Assembly (NCBI GenBank): GCA_012512995.1
Contig: JAAZDA010000119.1
Location: 1 to 15,505, forward strand
Length of the DNA: 15,505 nt
Direction of reading: 5' to 3'
Source: Clostridiales bacterium
GTDB lineage: Bacteria; Bacillota; Clostridia; Lachnospirales; Lachnospiraceae
Position 1 is the stretch's first letter. Every line of letters starts with the position of its first letter. The translations under genes and the position numbers were made by a program. Shown in pieces: positions 6,478 through 14,553 of this stretch. Below the pieces are notes generated by a model, which was given only the letters and a program-made list of their open reading frames with translations, searched no databases and had not been told where the DNA came from.

Positions 6478-7635
6478 TTAAGTTCTTGAATATTTCCTCA
6501 GCATCGGCACCGCTTCTCTCAGTGCGTCAGCGCAGGCATCGATGTCTTCCATCGTGTTCATGACTGATGTACTGACCCTGATCGTGCTGTCCATATAATC
6601 CCTGCCTGTTCCGATCGCCTGCAGCGTTTCCGAGAGATGCGGGCGGTTTGAAGCGCACGCGCTCCCTGACGAAACATAGACCTTCTTCTCCTCAAGCGCA
6701 TGAAGAAGCACTTCCGCACGCACACCCTTTATGGAAATGCTTATTATATTCGGAGCGCCATCCCTGCCCTGAGGCCCGTTCACATGAACATCCCTGAGCT
6801 TTGTCACACGATCAACGAGGTGTTCCTTCATGGCATATAGCTTATCTGTATCGCTCTGAAGATTGCCGTAAAGCATCCCTGCTGCCATTGCCATTCCGGC
6901 AATCCCTGCCACATTCTCAGTGCCTGACCTGAGTCCGCCCTGCTGTCCGCCGCCAAATATTATATTGTGGATCTTCACTCCGTCCGCGATATAGAGGAGT
7001 CCTACTCCCTTGGGACTGTGAATCTTGTGACCGCTTGCCGCGAGCAGATCTATATGCATTTTCTTCGGGATTATCTCGGCTTTGCCGAAAGCCTGTACCG
7101 CATCAACATGGAAAAGCGTGTGCGGGTTCTTCTCCTTTATCGCTTTCCCTATCTCAGCTATAGGCTCCACCGCGCCGATTTCATTGTTAGTGTGCATTAT
7201 CGAGACTATGATCGTATCATCGCGTACAGCGTCCGCCACTTCTTCTGCCGACACAAGACCCATCTCATCAACAGGAAGATACGTCACCTCAAAACCTTCA
7301 CTCTCAAGATATTTCATTGTCTCAAGAACAGCCGGATGCTCTATCCTTGTCGTTATGAGATGCCTGCCGCTCCTTGCATTTGCCCTTGCGCAGCCTATGA
7401 GTGCAAAATTATCAGACTCTGAACCGCAGGACGTAAAAACAAGATTCTTCGGCTGGCACTTCAGTATCCCGGAGAGTGTATCCTTCGCCTTTCTTATCTC
7501 ATTCTCCGCCTCGACACCTTTGTGATGCATGCTCGACGGATTGCCATATTCCTCAAGATAAATTCTGTTCATGAGCTCGGCAACTTCAGGAAACACCCTG
7601 GTCGTCGCCGAATTATCCAAGTAATGCTCTGTCAT
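6478..7635 (-). CDS. Cysteine desulfurase (NifS/IscS family)
   Basis: 385-residue PLP enzyme that removes sulfur from cysteine as a protein-bound persulfide. The start MTEHYLDNSATT is typical. The PLP contacts include His100 (RIEHPAV) and the Schiff-base lysine Lys204 in ASGHKIHSPKG. FGGGQQGGLRSGTEN (228-241) is the conserved active-site loop, and SSGSACASN (322-330) carries the catalytic Cys327. The gene begins 7 bases after rsmE, with AGGAAGG about 12 bases before the ATG, and is followed by thiI after 54 bases. No iscU- or sufU-like scaffold gene is adjacent. The context suggests a dedicated sulfur donor for ThiI, like NifZ of B. subtilis, rather than the general Fe-S assembly desulfurase. 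That is inference; the family assignment is firm. Confidence 0.94.
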   Translation of the reverse strand: MTEHYLDNSATTRVFPEVAELMNRIYLEEYGNPSSMHHKGVEAENEIRKAKDTLSGILKCQPKNLVFTSCGSESDNFALIGCARANARSGRHLITTRIEHPAVLETMKYLESEGFEVTYLPVDEMGLVSAEEVADAVRDDTIIVSIMHTNNEIGAVEPIAEIGKAIKEKNPHTLFHVDAVQAFGKAEIIPKKMHIDLLAASGHKIHSPKGVGLLYIADGVKIHNIIFGGGQQGGLRSGTENVAGIAGMAMAAGMLYGNLQSDTDKLYAMKEHLVDRVTKLRDVHVNGPQGRDGAPNIISISIKGVRAEVLLHALEEKKVYVSSGSACASNRPHLSETLQAIGTGRDYMDSTIRVSTSVMNTMEDIDACADALREAVPMLRKYSRT

Positions 7636-7642
7636 ATATTAG

Positions 7643-8398
7643 TTATGCCTTCCTGATCTCCATAAGATATATCAGCCACGATAAAACTGTCATTCCCGCA
7701 GTCTCGGTGCGAAGGATACGTCTTCCGAGAGTCACCGGCTCTATGCCTTTTTCTGTGCACATCGTCACTTCTGCCGGATCAAAGCCGCCTTCCGGCCCGA
7801 TAAATACAGCCACAGAATCACCCGGCCTTACGCTCTCGAATATTTCCCTTGTACTTCTCCCGTCCTCCGAGAGTTCATAAGGTATTATCCTTACGTCAAG
7901 ACCCGATGCGTATTCCGTTGCCTCTTTCATGCTCATCGGCTCTCTGACGGTGGGCACTATCCTTCTTCTCGACTGACCGGCCGCGGATTCCGCTATTGCC
8001 TGCCAGCGCTCTACCTTCTTAACTTGTTTTGCCGGCTCGAGCTTTACAACAGAGCGGGCGGTCTTTACAGGAACGATCTCGGCAACACCGAGTTTCACGC
8101 ATTTCTGTATGATCCACTCCATTTTATCAGCCTTGGGAAGCCCCTGGAAAAGTGTGACTTTTACGGGGAGCTCAACATCCGCTTCCTTCACAAAACGCAG
8201 GCTGCAGACCACGGCGTCATCACTGATCTCCACGATCCCGTAACGATACTCATTCGTATCCGCGCTGTCAGTACTGCTGACGGAAATTTCATCCCCCGGC
8301 TTCATTCGCAGCACGTTCTTTATATGATTCACTTCGTTCCCGGTGACTGTGAGTTGATCCCCATGTACCGCGGACGGGTCCGCAAAAATATGGAGCAT
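7643..8398 (-). CDS. rsmE: RsmE, 16S rRNA (m3U1498) methyltransferase
   Basis: 251 residues, the normal RsmE length. The enzyme is a SPOUT (knotted) methyltransferase that uses SAM to methylate N3 of U1498 in 16S rRNA of the small subunit. An N-terminal PUA-like domain (about 1-70, HIFADPSAV to EISDDAVV) precedes the SPOUT domain. It carries QGLPKADKMEWIIQKCVKLGV, then RWQAIAESAAGQSRR (131-145), and the cofactor-site motifs FIGPEGGF (199-206) and LGRRILRTETA (224-234). The ATG at 8398 is chosen because homologues start near MLHIFA; the frame is open further upstream but lies inside prmA. The start is one base beyond the prmA stop with a weak AAGG ribosome-binding site, implying coupled translation. 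The same prmA-rsmE order occurs downstream of dnaJ in B. subtilis. Confidence 0.95.
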   Translation of the reverse strand: MLHIFADPSAVHGDQLTVTGNEVNHIKNVLRMKPGDEISVSSTDSADTNEYRYGIVEISDDAVVCSLRFVKEADVELPVKVTLFQGLPKADKMEWIIQKCVKLGVAEIVPVKTARSVVKLEPAKQVKKVERWQAIAESAAGQSRRRIVPTVREPMSMKEATEYASGLDVRIIPYELSEDGRSTREIFESVRPGDSVAVFIGPEGGFDPAEVTMCTEKGIEPVTLGRRILRTETAGMTVLSWLIYLMEIRKA

Positions 8399-8399
8399 A

Positions 8400-9404
8400 C
8401 TATACTGCCTTTCGCCCGACGACGCAGTGCCATTCGCCCTGATCTGTGATGTCCACGATATCAAGACCTGCCTTCTTCATGGCATCAGCGACCTGCCCTT
8501 CGTAACCGTCGATTATTCCTGATGTTATGTATACTGCTCCCGGTTTCATCGCCCTTACGGCCGCCGGTGTGAGCGGCACGAGTACCACCGGAAGAATATT
8601 GGCTACAACTATATCGTACTTTTCCTCGCCGACCTGTGCCTGTACTTTGGGGTCACCTATAAGATTTCCAAGGATCATCTCGAATCTGGACGGATCGACA
8701 TTGTTCGCTTTCAGATTATCATTTACAGCAGGAATCGCGCACGGATCAAGATCAGTCCCGACTACATGCTCAGCGCCCAGCATCAATGACAGTATGCCGA
8801 GTATTCCGCTGCCTGTTCCGATATCAAGGAGCTGTGTGCCCTTCTTCAGGTACTTCCTTATTTCGCGCACACACAGCTGCGTGGTCTCATGCATTCCACT
8901 CCCGAAAGCTGTTCCGGGATCAATATGGAAAACAAGTGTCGGCTCTTTTTCTCCGCTCTTTTCTTCAGGCTTTTCCCATGAAGGAATGCAGAGTATATCG
9001 TCGATCCTGAATTGGTGAAAATACTGTTTCCAGTTATTGATCCAGTCGATATCCTCTGTCTCATCCACCGATATCACATATTGCCCGACATTTGTTCCCC
9101 AATGGGCGAGGTCGCTCATGATGCCTTTCATGCCCATACTGATTTCCTCAGGGGTTCCTGTCTTGCCATTCCCAAGCTTAAGGGTTCCGTCTTCGTCTTC
9201 TTCCACATAAAAACTGAGGACCGCAGTGCCGTCATCCGGCTGTTCCTCGGGCATGATGTCCACGAACATCTGCTCCTTCTCAGCAGCGGTCAGCGGTATG
9301 TGATCCTCGATCTGTGCTCCCTCAAGTCCTATATCCTGCATCGAACTTATTATGACGTCCTCCGCATCAGAATTGGTGCGGAGCTTAAATCTCATCCATT
9401 TCAA
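8400..9404 (-). CDS. prmA: PrmA, ribosomal protein L11 methyltransferase
   Basis: 334 residues, slightly longer than the usual 310-320. PrmA trimethylates lysines and the N-terminus of ribosomal protein L11 with SAM. An N-terminal substrate-recognition domain (1-about 110) is followed by a WINNWKQYFHQF linker (121-132). The class I methyltransferase domain has DPGTAFGSGMHETT (162-175), LDIGTGSGILGI (193-204), GTDLDPCA and VANILP (268-272). The start appears to be TTG at 9404, giving the family-typical MKW N-terminus with GGAGG 10 bases upstream. An ATG three codons later would leave a spacing of 19. A short acidic stretch (DGTAVLSFYVEEDEDGTL) in the N-terminal domain may account for the extra length. 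It lies 30 bases downstream of dnaJ, as in B. subtilis (yqeT). Confidence 0.95.
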   Translation of the reverse strand: MKWMRFKLRTNSDAEDVIISSMQDIGLEGAQIEDHIPLTAAEKEQMFVDIMPEEQPDDGTAVLSFYVEEDEDGTLKLGNGKTGTPEEISMGMKGIMSDLAHWGTNVGQYVISVDETEDIDWINNWKQYFHQFRIDDILCIPSWEKPEEKSGEKEPTLVFHIDPGTAFGSGMHETTQLCVREIRKYLKKGTQLLDIGTGSGILGILSLMLGAEHVVGTDLDPCAIPAVNDNLKANNVDPSRFEMILGNLIGDPKVQAQVGEEKYDIVVANILPVVLVPLTPAAVRAMKPGAVYITSGIIDGYEGQVADAMKKAGLDIVDITDQGEWHCVVGRKAV

Positions 9405-9414
9405 AGGGCTGTAT

Positions 9415-9419
9415 CCTCC
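9415..9419 (-). promoter_or_regulatory. Ribosome-binding site of prmA, supports a TTG start
   Basis: GGAGG on the minus strand, 10 bases before the TTG at 9404 and 19 bases before the next ATG (9395). The TTG also restores the conserved N-terminal MKW. Confidence 0.65.
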
Positions 9420-9434
9420 ATGTCAGTCTATATG

Positions 9435-10616
9435 TCAGGCTTTGAAAAACTTGTTCTTTTTCTTCTTGCCGCCTGCTGTATCAGAGCCATCCGGATCACT
9501 TACTGAAGCCGCTGCTGTAAGCGAATTCCCTGTGATCTCATCGAACTGCCTGAGCAGATCCTTTGCTTCTTTGGAAAGCCTGGTCGGAACATCGACAACC
9601 AGATTCACATACTGATCGCCGCGGACATTGCTGTTCCTGAGCGAAGGCGCGCCTTTCCCGCGAAGTCTCACCTTTGTATCTGTCTTTGTCCCTGGCTTTA
9701 CATCATAAATGACCTTGCCATCGACAGTCTCTATTACTATCGGTGCGCCAAGTACGGCTACCGGGTATGAAATATTGACTGTTGTGTAGATGTCTTCATC
9801 CTGACGAACGAACATGGGATCAGCCGAAACAAGTACTTCCACAAGGAGATCGCCTCTCGGTCCTCCGTTGACTCCTGGCTCGCCCTTTTCCCGTATCCTG
9901 ACGCTCATACCGTTATCAATACCTGCCGGTATGGTGACTCTTATAGTCTTCCTGCTCGTCTTATATCCACTGCCGCCGCAATCCGGGCATTTCTCTTTTA
10001 TTATCTTGCCTGTCCCACCACAGTCAGGGCATGGCTGTACATTTCTCACTGTTCCGAAGAATGACTGCTGCGTATACACTACCTGACCTTTACCTCCGCA
10101 TTTCGGGCATGTCTGAGGCAAAGTTCCAGGTCTTGCTCCTGTACCGTTACATGTGGGACATGAGTCCTTAAGATTCATCGTAATATCTTTATCACAGCCG
10201 AAAATCGCTTCCTTGAAACTGATGTGCACACTGGTGCGAACATTTGATCCCTTCATGGGACTGCTCCCGGAAGCTCCTCTCGATGTGCGTCCACCGCCGA
10301 ATATATCCCCGAAAATATCACCGAATATATCACTGAAGTCTGCGCTGTTAAAATCAAAGCCGCCTGATCCGAATCCGCCGTTGCCGTCGAATGCCGCATG
10401 ACCGAACTGATCATATTGCTTGCGTTTTTCTGTATCACTCAGCACCGCGTAAGCTTCTGATGCTTCTTTGAATTTATCTGCGGCAGCCTTATCTCCGGGG
10501 TTCATGTCCGGGTGATATTTCTTGGCAAGTACACGATATGCCTTCTTGATATCATCGGCTGATGCATTCTTATCAACTCCGAGGACCTCATAATAATCAC
10601 GTTTCTGTTCTGCCAT
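9435..10616 (-). CDS. dnaJ: DnaJ, Hsp40 co-chaperone
   Basis: Type I DnaJ of 393 residues, which delivers unfolded substrates to DnaK and stimulates its ATPase. The J domain (about 6-72) has the essential HPD at 35-37. The Gly/Phe region (73-118) contains a repeated DIFGDIFGDIFGGG run. The zinc domain has all four CxxCxGxG motifs (CPTCNGTG 153, CPKCGGKG 170, CPDCGGTG 196, CPDCGGSG 210). The substrate-binding C-terminal domains follow (about 220-350). The final 25 residues are a divergent tail ending in a lysine cluster (GGKKKKNKFFKA). The ATG at 10616 has GAGGAG 11 bases upstream. It is expected to be transcribed from the CIRCE-controlled promoter together with dnaK, with a hairpin between the two genes. 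Confidence 0.97.
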   Translation of the reverse strand: MAEQKRDYYEVLGVDKNASADDIKKAYRVLAKKYHPDMNPGDKAAADKFKEASEAYAVLSDTEKRKQYDQFGHAAFDGNGGFGSGGFDFNSADFSDIFGDIFGDIFGGGRTSRGASGSSPMKGSNVRTSVHISFKEAIFGCDKDITMNLKDSCPTCNGTGARPGTLPQTCPKCGGKGQVVYTQQSFFGTVRNVQPCPDCGGTGKIIKEKCPDCGGSGYKTSRKTIRVTIPAGIDNGMSVRIREKGEPGVNGGPRGDLLVEVLVSADPMFVRQDEDIYTTVNISYPVAVLGAPIVIETVDGKVIYDVKPGTKTDTKVRLRGKGAPSLRNSNVRGDQYVNLVVDVPTRLSKEAKDLLRQFDEITGNSLTAAASVSDPDGSDTAGGKKKKNKFFKA

Positions 10617-10654
10617 AATGCCTAAATCTCCTCATCTGGTATATACTGCTAAAA

Positions 10655-10695
10655 CCCAGGCCGCATTACAGGTCTTTGCCTGTCTGCAGCCTGGG
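10655..10695 (-). terminator. Long hairpin between dnaK and dnaJ (attenuator or processing site)
   Basis: Outer arms CCCAGGC (10655-10661) and GCCTGGG (10689-10695) are perfect complements. Inside them GCA (10663-10665) pairs with TGC (10685-10687), and ACAGG (10668-10672) with CCTGT (10679-10683). That gives about 15 pairs in total with small internal bulges. Read on the minus strand the stem is followed directly by TTTT. It lies about 39 bases after the dnaK stop and 39 bases before dnaJ. A partial terminator or a stabilising 3' end for a dnaK message would lower dnaJ expression relative to dnaK; either role is inference. Confidence 0.6.
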
Positions 10696-10733
10696 CTGTT
10701 TACATATTTATAGCCTTGATACTGTTAAGTCCA

Positions 10734-12650
10734 TCAGACCTCTCTGTAGTCGCCATCTACAACATCGTCCGGTCCTTTTCCTGTCTGACCATTGTTCTGC
10801 TCAGGTCCTGCGCTCTGCTGAGGTCCCTGACCTGCTTCAGGTCCCGGCTGAGGACCAGCCTGTCCCTGTGCTCCTGCCGCTGCGCCTGCTGCTTCATACA
10901 TCTTAGTGAAAAGCTGCTGGGCATCGTTCATGAGTTTTTCTTTCCTGGTCTTAAGTGCATCTACATCGCTGTCACTTATATCAGCCTGATCCTTTGTGCG
11001 GTTCAGGACTTCCTTAAGGTCTGCGAGATCTGCTTCTACTGTAGCCTTCTCATTGGCATCTACCTTATCGCCGGCTTCCTTAAGAGCTTTCTCTGTCTGG
11101 AATGCGAATGAATCAGCTTCGTTCCTCGCATCAATAGCGTCTTTCTTCTTCTTATCCTGAGCTTCGTACTCAGCTGCTTCCTTGACAGCCTTGTCGATAT
11201 CATCCTCAGACATATTGGAGCCTGCAGTGATCGTTATGTGCTGATCCTTGCCTGTTCCGAGATCCTTAGCCGAAACATTTATGATGCCGTTAGCATCGAT
11301 ATCAAATGTAACTTCGATCTGAGGGATTCCGCGAGGTGCCGGTGCGATGCCATCAAGTCTGAATCTGCCGAGTGACTTATTATCATGTGCAAACTTACGC
11401 TCACCCTGGAGAACGTTGATATCAACAGCTGTCTGATTATCTTCTGCAGTTGAGAATATCTGGCTCTTCTTTGTAGGAATAGTAGTATTTCTGTCAATAA
11501 GAGGTGTAGCAACACCACCCATTGTCTCTATTGAAAGCGTCAGAGGTGTTACATCCAGAAGAAGGATATCGCCTGCGCCCGCATCACCGGCGAGCTTGCC
11601 GCCCTGAATAGCTGCACCTTCTGCTACGCACTCATCGGGGTTAAGGCTCTTGCTGGGCTCATGGCCTGTCAGCTGACGTACCTTTTCCTGTACGACGGGA
11701 ACACGTGTTGAACCACCGACAAGAAGTACCTTACCGAGATCTGTATTTGCAAGACCTGCATCTTTCATTGCGTTCTGTACGGGGATCGCTGTCTTCTCGA
11801 TAAGATCGCTGATAAGTTCCTCAAACTTTGCTCTTGAGAGATCCATATCAAGATGCTTCGGTCCGTCAGATGTAGCTGTGATGAACGGCAGGTTGATATT
11901 GGTCGTTGTGGAAGCTGAAAGTTCCTTCTTGGCTTTCTCTGCTGCGTCCTTGAGTCTCTGCATAGCCATCTTATCTCCTGAGAGATCAACGCCTTCCTTT
12001 GCTTTGAACTCAGAGATCATCCAGTTCATGATGCGGCTGTCGAAATCATCACCGCCAAGATGTGTATCACCGTTTGTAGCAAGAACTTCGATGACGCCAT
12101 CGCCGATCTCGATTATGGAGACATCAAATGTGCCGCCGCCGAGATCGTATACCATGATCTTCTGCTCTTTCTCATTATCAAGTCCATATGCAAGTGCTGC
12201 AGCAGTGGGCTCGTTTATTATACGCTTTACATCGAGTCCTGCAATACGGCCTGCATCCTTTGTTGCCTGACGCTGAGCATCGTTGAAATATGCGGGGACT
12301 GTGATAACAGCCTCTGTTACTTTTTCACCGAGGTATGCTTCTGCATCAGCTTTGAGCTTCTGAAGGATCATTGCTGATATCTGCTGCGGTGAATACTTCT
12401 TGCCTTCGATAACAGGGCCGTCATCCGTGCCCATTTTTCTCTTTATTGAAGCTACTGTATTGTCAGCATTCGTGACTGCCTGACGTTTTGCGGGCTCACC
12501 TACAAGCCTCTCGCCGTTCTTTGTGAAAGCTACGACTGACGGAGTTGTCCTTGCGCCTTCCGCGTTGGGAATAACTGTGGCCTTGCCACCTTCCATAACT
12601 GCTACGCAACTGTTTGTTGTACCTAAGTCAATACCGATGATCTTACTCAT
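10734..12650 (-). CDS. dnaK: DnaK, Hsp70 chaperone
   Basis: 638 residues, full length. It is the ATP-driven chaperone at the centre of the DnaK-DnaJ-GrpE cycle. The nucleotide-binding domain shows IGIDLGTTNSCVAV (5-18), INEPTAAALAYGLD (145-158), VYDLGGGTFDVSI (167-179) and VGGSTRVP (311-318). The interdomain linker is DILLLDVTPLTLS (361-373), followed by the substrate-binding domain and helical lid. The tail is rich in Ala/Gly/Gln/Pro (588-626) and ends DDVVDGDYREV, close to the EEVVDADYEEV type. The segment after residue 70 (KRKMGTDDGPVIEGKKYSP) lacks the insert of about 24 residues found in proteobacterial DnaK, a Gram-positive trait. The ATG at 12650 has AGAGGA 6 bases upstream. No second CIRCE is seen before it, so control is from the hrcA promoter. 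Confidence 0.98.
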   Translation of the reverse strand: MSKIIGIDLGTTNSCVAVMEGGKATVIPNAEGARTTPSVVAFTKNGERLVGEPAKRQAVTNADNTVASIKRKMGTDDGPVIEGKKYSPQQISAMILQKLKADAEAYLGEKVTEAVITVPAYFNDAQRQATKDAGRIAGLDVKRIINEPTAAALAYGLDNEKEQKIMVYDLGGGTFDVSIIEIGDGVIEVLATNGDTHLGGDDFDSRIMNWMISEFKAKEGVDLSGDKMAMQRLKDAAEKAKKELSASTTTNINLPFITATSDGPKHLDMDLSRAKFEELISDLIEKTAIPVQNAMKDAGLANTDLGKVLLVGGSTRVPVVQEKVRQLTGHEPSKSLNPDECVAEGAAIQGGKLAGDAGAGDILLLDVTPLTLSIETMGGVATPLIDRNTTIPTKKSQIFSTAEDNQTAVDINVLQGERKFAHDNKSLGRFRLDGIAPAPRGIPQIEVTFDIDANGIINVSAKDLGTGKDQHITITAGSNMSEDDIDKAVKEAAEYEAQDKKKKDAIDARNEADSFAFQTEKALKEAGDKVDANEKATVEADLADLKEVLNRTKDQADISDSDVDALKTRKEKLMNDAQQLFTKMYEAAGAAAGAQGQAGPQPGPEAGQGPQQSAGPEQNNGQTGKGPDDVVDGDYREV

Positions 12651-12720
12651 AATCTATCCTCTTTCCGTGCGCTATCCAGTGCACTTACCTGTGAATTCAT
12701 GTCAAAACAACTCTAAAACC

Positions 12721-13440
12721 TTACTTAACCACTCCTACCATGCTGTGCCTTAAGACACTGTCATGATACATATATCCTTTCTGAAGTTCCTGTGCCACAG
12801 TGCCTGTCTCATATTCTTCTGAATCGACCTGCATCACTGCGTTGTGGAATTCAGGATCGAACTCTTTTCCGATGCATTCTATCGGCTTTACACCCAGTCC
12901 TTCGAGCAAAACATTCATCTGCTGGTATATCTTCTGCATGCCTGTCGTAAATGCGTCGTCCTTGTCCTCTTCTTCTATTGTAGCAAGACCTCTTTCGAAG
13001 TTGTCCACCACCGGGAGCATCTTTTCTATGACATTTTTCTCTCCCATCGAGAACATCTGCTCTTTTTCTTTATCGGTGCGTTTTCGGAAATTATCGAACT
13101 CAGCCATCTGGCGTTTCAGCTGATCTGTCAGAGCTGCATTCTTATCCTTGAGCTCTGTGATCTCTTTCTTATCCTTTCGCCATGAAAAACCGCTTTTCTC
13201 TTCCCTGGCGCCATCCTTGCTCCCGGCTGAACCTTCACCCTTTTCGGAAGTCTCATCCTTCTCAGGTTCCTTATCATTATCAGAAGTTTTGTCCTCTGGT
13301 ATTTCCGGCTCATCAGTTTTGACGGTTTCCTCAGCTTTATCTTTGATATCGCATTCAGCTTTTTCTGCTTCCGCTGCCTGGTCTTCCACGACCTTGTTTT
13401 GCCCGGTGTCTTCGGGTTCCTTCTTTAGATTTTCTTCCAT
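12721..13440 (-). CDS. grpE: GrpE, DnaK nucleotide exchange factor
   Basis: 239 residues, longer than the roughly 190-200 usual for GrpE. It releases ADP from DnaK. The conserved part starts near residue 93: a long helix (ITELKDKNAALTDQLKRQ, AEFDNFRKRTDKEKEQ) forms the dimeric coiled coil. A helical segment MLPVVDNFERGL (141-152) follows, then the beta domain with GVKPIECIGKEFDPEFHNAV (183-202) and the terminal VLRHSMVGVVK. The first 90 residues are highly charged and Glu/Lys/Asp-rich, with no predicted fold. They account for all of the extra length and add no known motif. The ATG at 13440 has AAAGGA 6 bases upstream. It lies 11 bases after hrcA and 70 bases before dnaK. Confidence 0.96.
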   Translation of the reverse strand: MEENLKKEPEDTGQNKVVEDQAAEAEKAECDIKDKAEETVKTDEPEIPEDKTSDNDKEPEKDETSEKGEGSAGSKDGAREEKSGFSWRKDKKEITELKDKNAALTDQLKRQMAEFDNFRKRTDKEKEQMFSMGEKNVIEKMLPVVDNFERGLATIEEEDKDDAFTTGMQKIYQQMNVLLEGLGVKPIECIGKEFDPEFHNAVMQVDSEEYETGTVAQELQKGYMYHDSVLRHSMVGVVK

Positions 13441-13451
13441 GTCTTATCCTT

Positions 13452-14483
13452 TCACTGTTTATAATAGTCATCCAGTTGAGTCATTATCTGTTTCATGACA
13501 TCAACGACCTTGTCGTAGTCCATTCGCTTAGGTCCGATGATACCTATTGTACCTTTCATCCCTTCGCTTAGTTCATATGTTGCAGTGACTACGCTGCAAT
13601 CTTCCATTCCCTGCCCCCGAGCCGGGACCTCTCCGCCGATGTAGACCTGTATTCCTTCGGTGTCCGGATCAGCAAGTGTTTCTCTGACAATGTTGCCAAG
13701 AACCTGTTTCTCTTCGAAATCTCCGATTATCCTGCTCGCTTTGGACTGATCCGCAAGCTCCGGATATCTGAATATGTTGTCTGCGCCGCTCGTATATATC
13801 TCGGGATGTTCATCAGCTTCTATGGCTTTCGCCGCCGCATCGATCACATTTGCGACTAGCTGACTGTGCACGCCGGCCTGTTGCTTGATCGCCGCTATCA
13901 ATCCGATGTTTATCTGTTCTATCGCGAGTCCGGCAAGGTTCCCGTTGAGAAGCATGTTCAGCTTCAGCAGTTCCTGGGCATCGATCTCTTCATCCACAGG
14001 GATCATAGTGTTGCGGATAAGGTTTCCCTCAATGACTATTACCGCGAGCACGTGCTGTGCATCGACCTGCGACAGCTGGATGAACTTGATCTTGTTGCGG
14101 CTTATCACAGGGCTTGAGATCATCGACGCGTAATTTGTATTCGTCGCGAGGAGCTTTACGACCTGCTTGAGAAGATTCTCAAGTCTGTCCTCCCTCGCGA
14201 GAAGAACTCCCTCGCGCTCCTGCTGGCTCTTCTCTTTCTCCCTCAGCATCTCATCTACATAGAGACGATAGCCAACATCCGAGGGGATCCTGCCTGCCGA
14301 CGTATGTGGCTGGATGATAAGTCCCAGTTCCTCCAGATCCGACATCTCATTGCGGATCGTTGCGGCGCTCAAGTTAAGGTCGGCATATTTCGATATTGTC
14401 CTGCTTCCTACCGGTTCTCCCGTAGCCAGGTATGTACGGATGATGGCTTGCAGGATTCTCATTTTTCTTTCCGGCAATTCCAT
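13452..14483 (-). CDS. hrcA: HrcA heat-inducible transcription repressor
   Basis: 343 residues, normal for HrcA. The protein binds CIRCE operators as a dimer and represses class I heat-shock operons; its folding depends on GroE in B. subtilis. The N-terminal winged helix-turn-helix is clear: RKMRILQAIIRTYLATGEPV, GSRTISKYADLNLSAATIRN (27-46), MSDLEELGLI, and HTSAGRIPSDVGYRLYVD (60-77). The C-terminal dimerisation domain ends with GTIGIIGPKRMDYDKVVDVM. It is the first gene of the operon and has a perfect CIRCE in its own leader, so it represses itself along with grpE, dnaK and dnaJ. The ATG at 14483 has an AGGGA-type ribosome-binding site. groESL, the other usual CIRCE target, is not in this window. 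Confidence 0.97.
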   Translation of the reverse strand: MELPERKMRILQAIIRTYLATGEPVGSRTISKYADLNLSAATIRNEMSDLEELGLIIQPHTSAGRIPSDVGYRLYVDEMLREKEKSQQEREGVLLAREDRLENLLKQVVKLLATNTNYASMISSPVISRNKIKFIQLSQVDAQHVLAVIVIEGNLIRNTMIPVDEEIDAQELLKLNMLLNGNLAGLAIEQINIGLIAAIKQQAGVHSQLVANVIDAAAKAIEADEHPEIYTSGADNIFRYPELADQSKASRIIGDFEEKQVLGNIVRETLADPDTEGIQVYIGGEVPARGQGMEDCSVVTATYELSEGMKGTIGIIGPKRMDYDKVVDVMKQIMTQLDDYYKQ

Positions 14484-14511
14484 TCCCTGTCCCTGCTTTC
14501 TTATCAGGCTA

Positions 14512-14538
14512 TTAGCACTCGTCTTGTTCGAGTGCTAA
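14512..14538 (-). promoter_or_regulatory. CIRCE operator (HrcA binding site)
   Basis: Perfect 9-9-9 inverted repeat: TTAGCACTC (14512-14520), a 9-base spacer (14521-14529), and GAGTGCTAA (14530-14538). It is identical to the CIRCE consensus in both arms. It sits just downstream of the predicted start of transcription and about 28 bases before the hrcA ATG, the classic position for HrcA repression and for a structured 5' leader. Confidence 0.97.
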
Positions 14539-14553
14539 CACCTTACAAGTGAC

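Noticed and set aside
8399..8464. Upstream extension of RsmE by 22 codons
   Set aside because: It lies inside prmA, has no family similarity, and the shorter start matches the usual RsmE N-terminus.
12651..12720. Possible internal promoter before dnaK (TTGACA at 12700-12705, minus strand)
   Set aside because: No acceptable -10 box lies 16-18 bases downstream, and no second CIRCE is present. The nearby GTGC/GCAC inverted repeat is too short to count as a terminator or operator.
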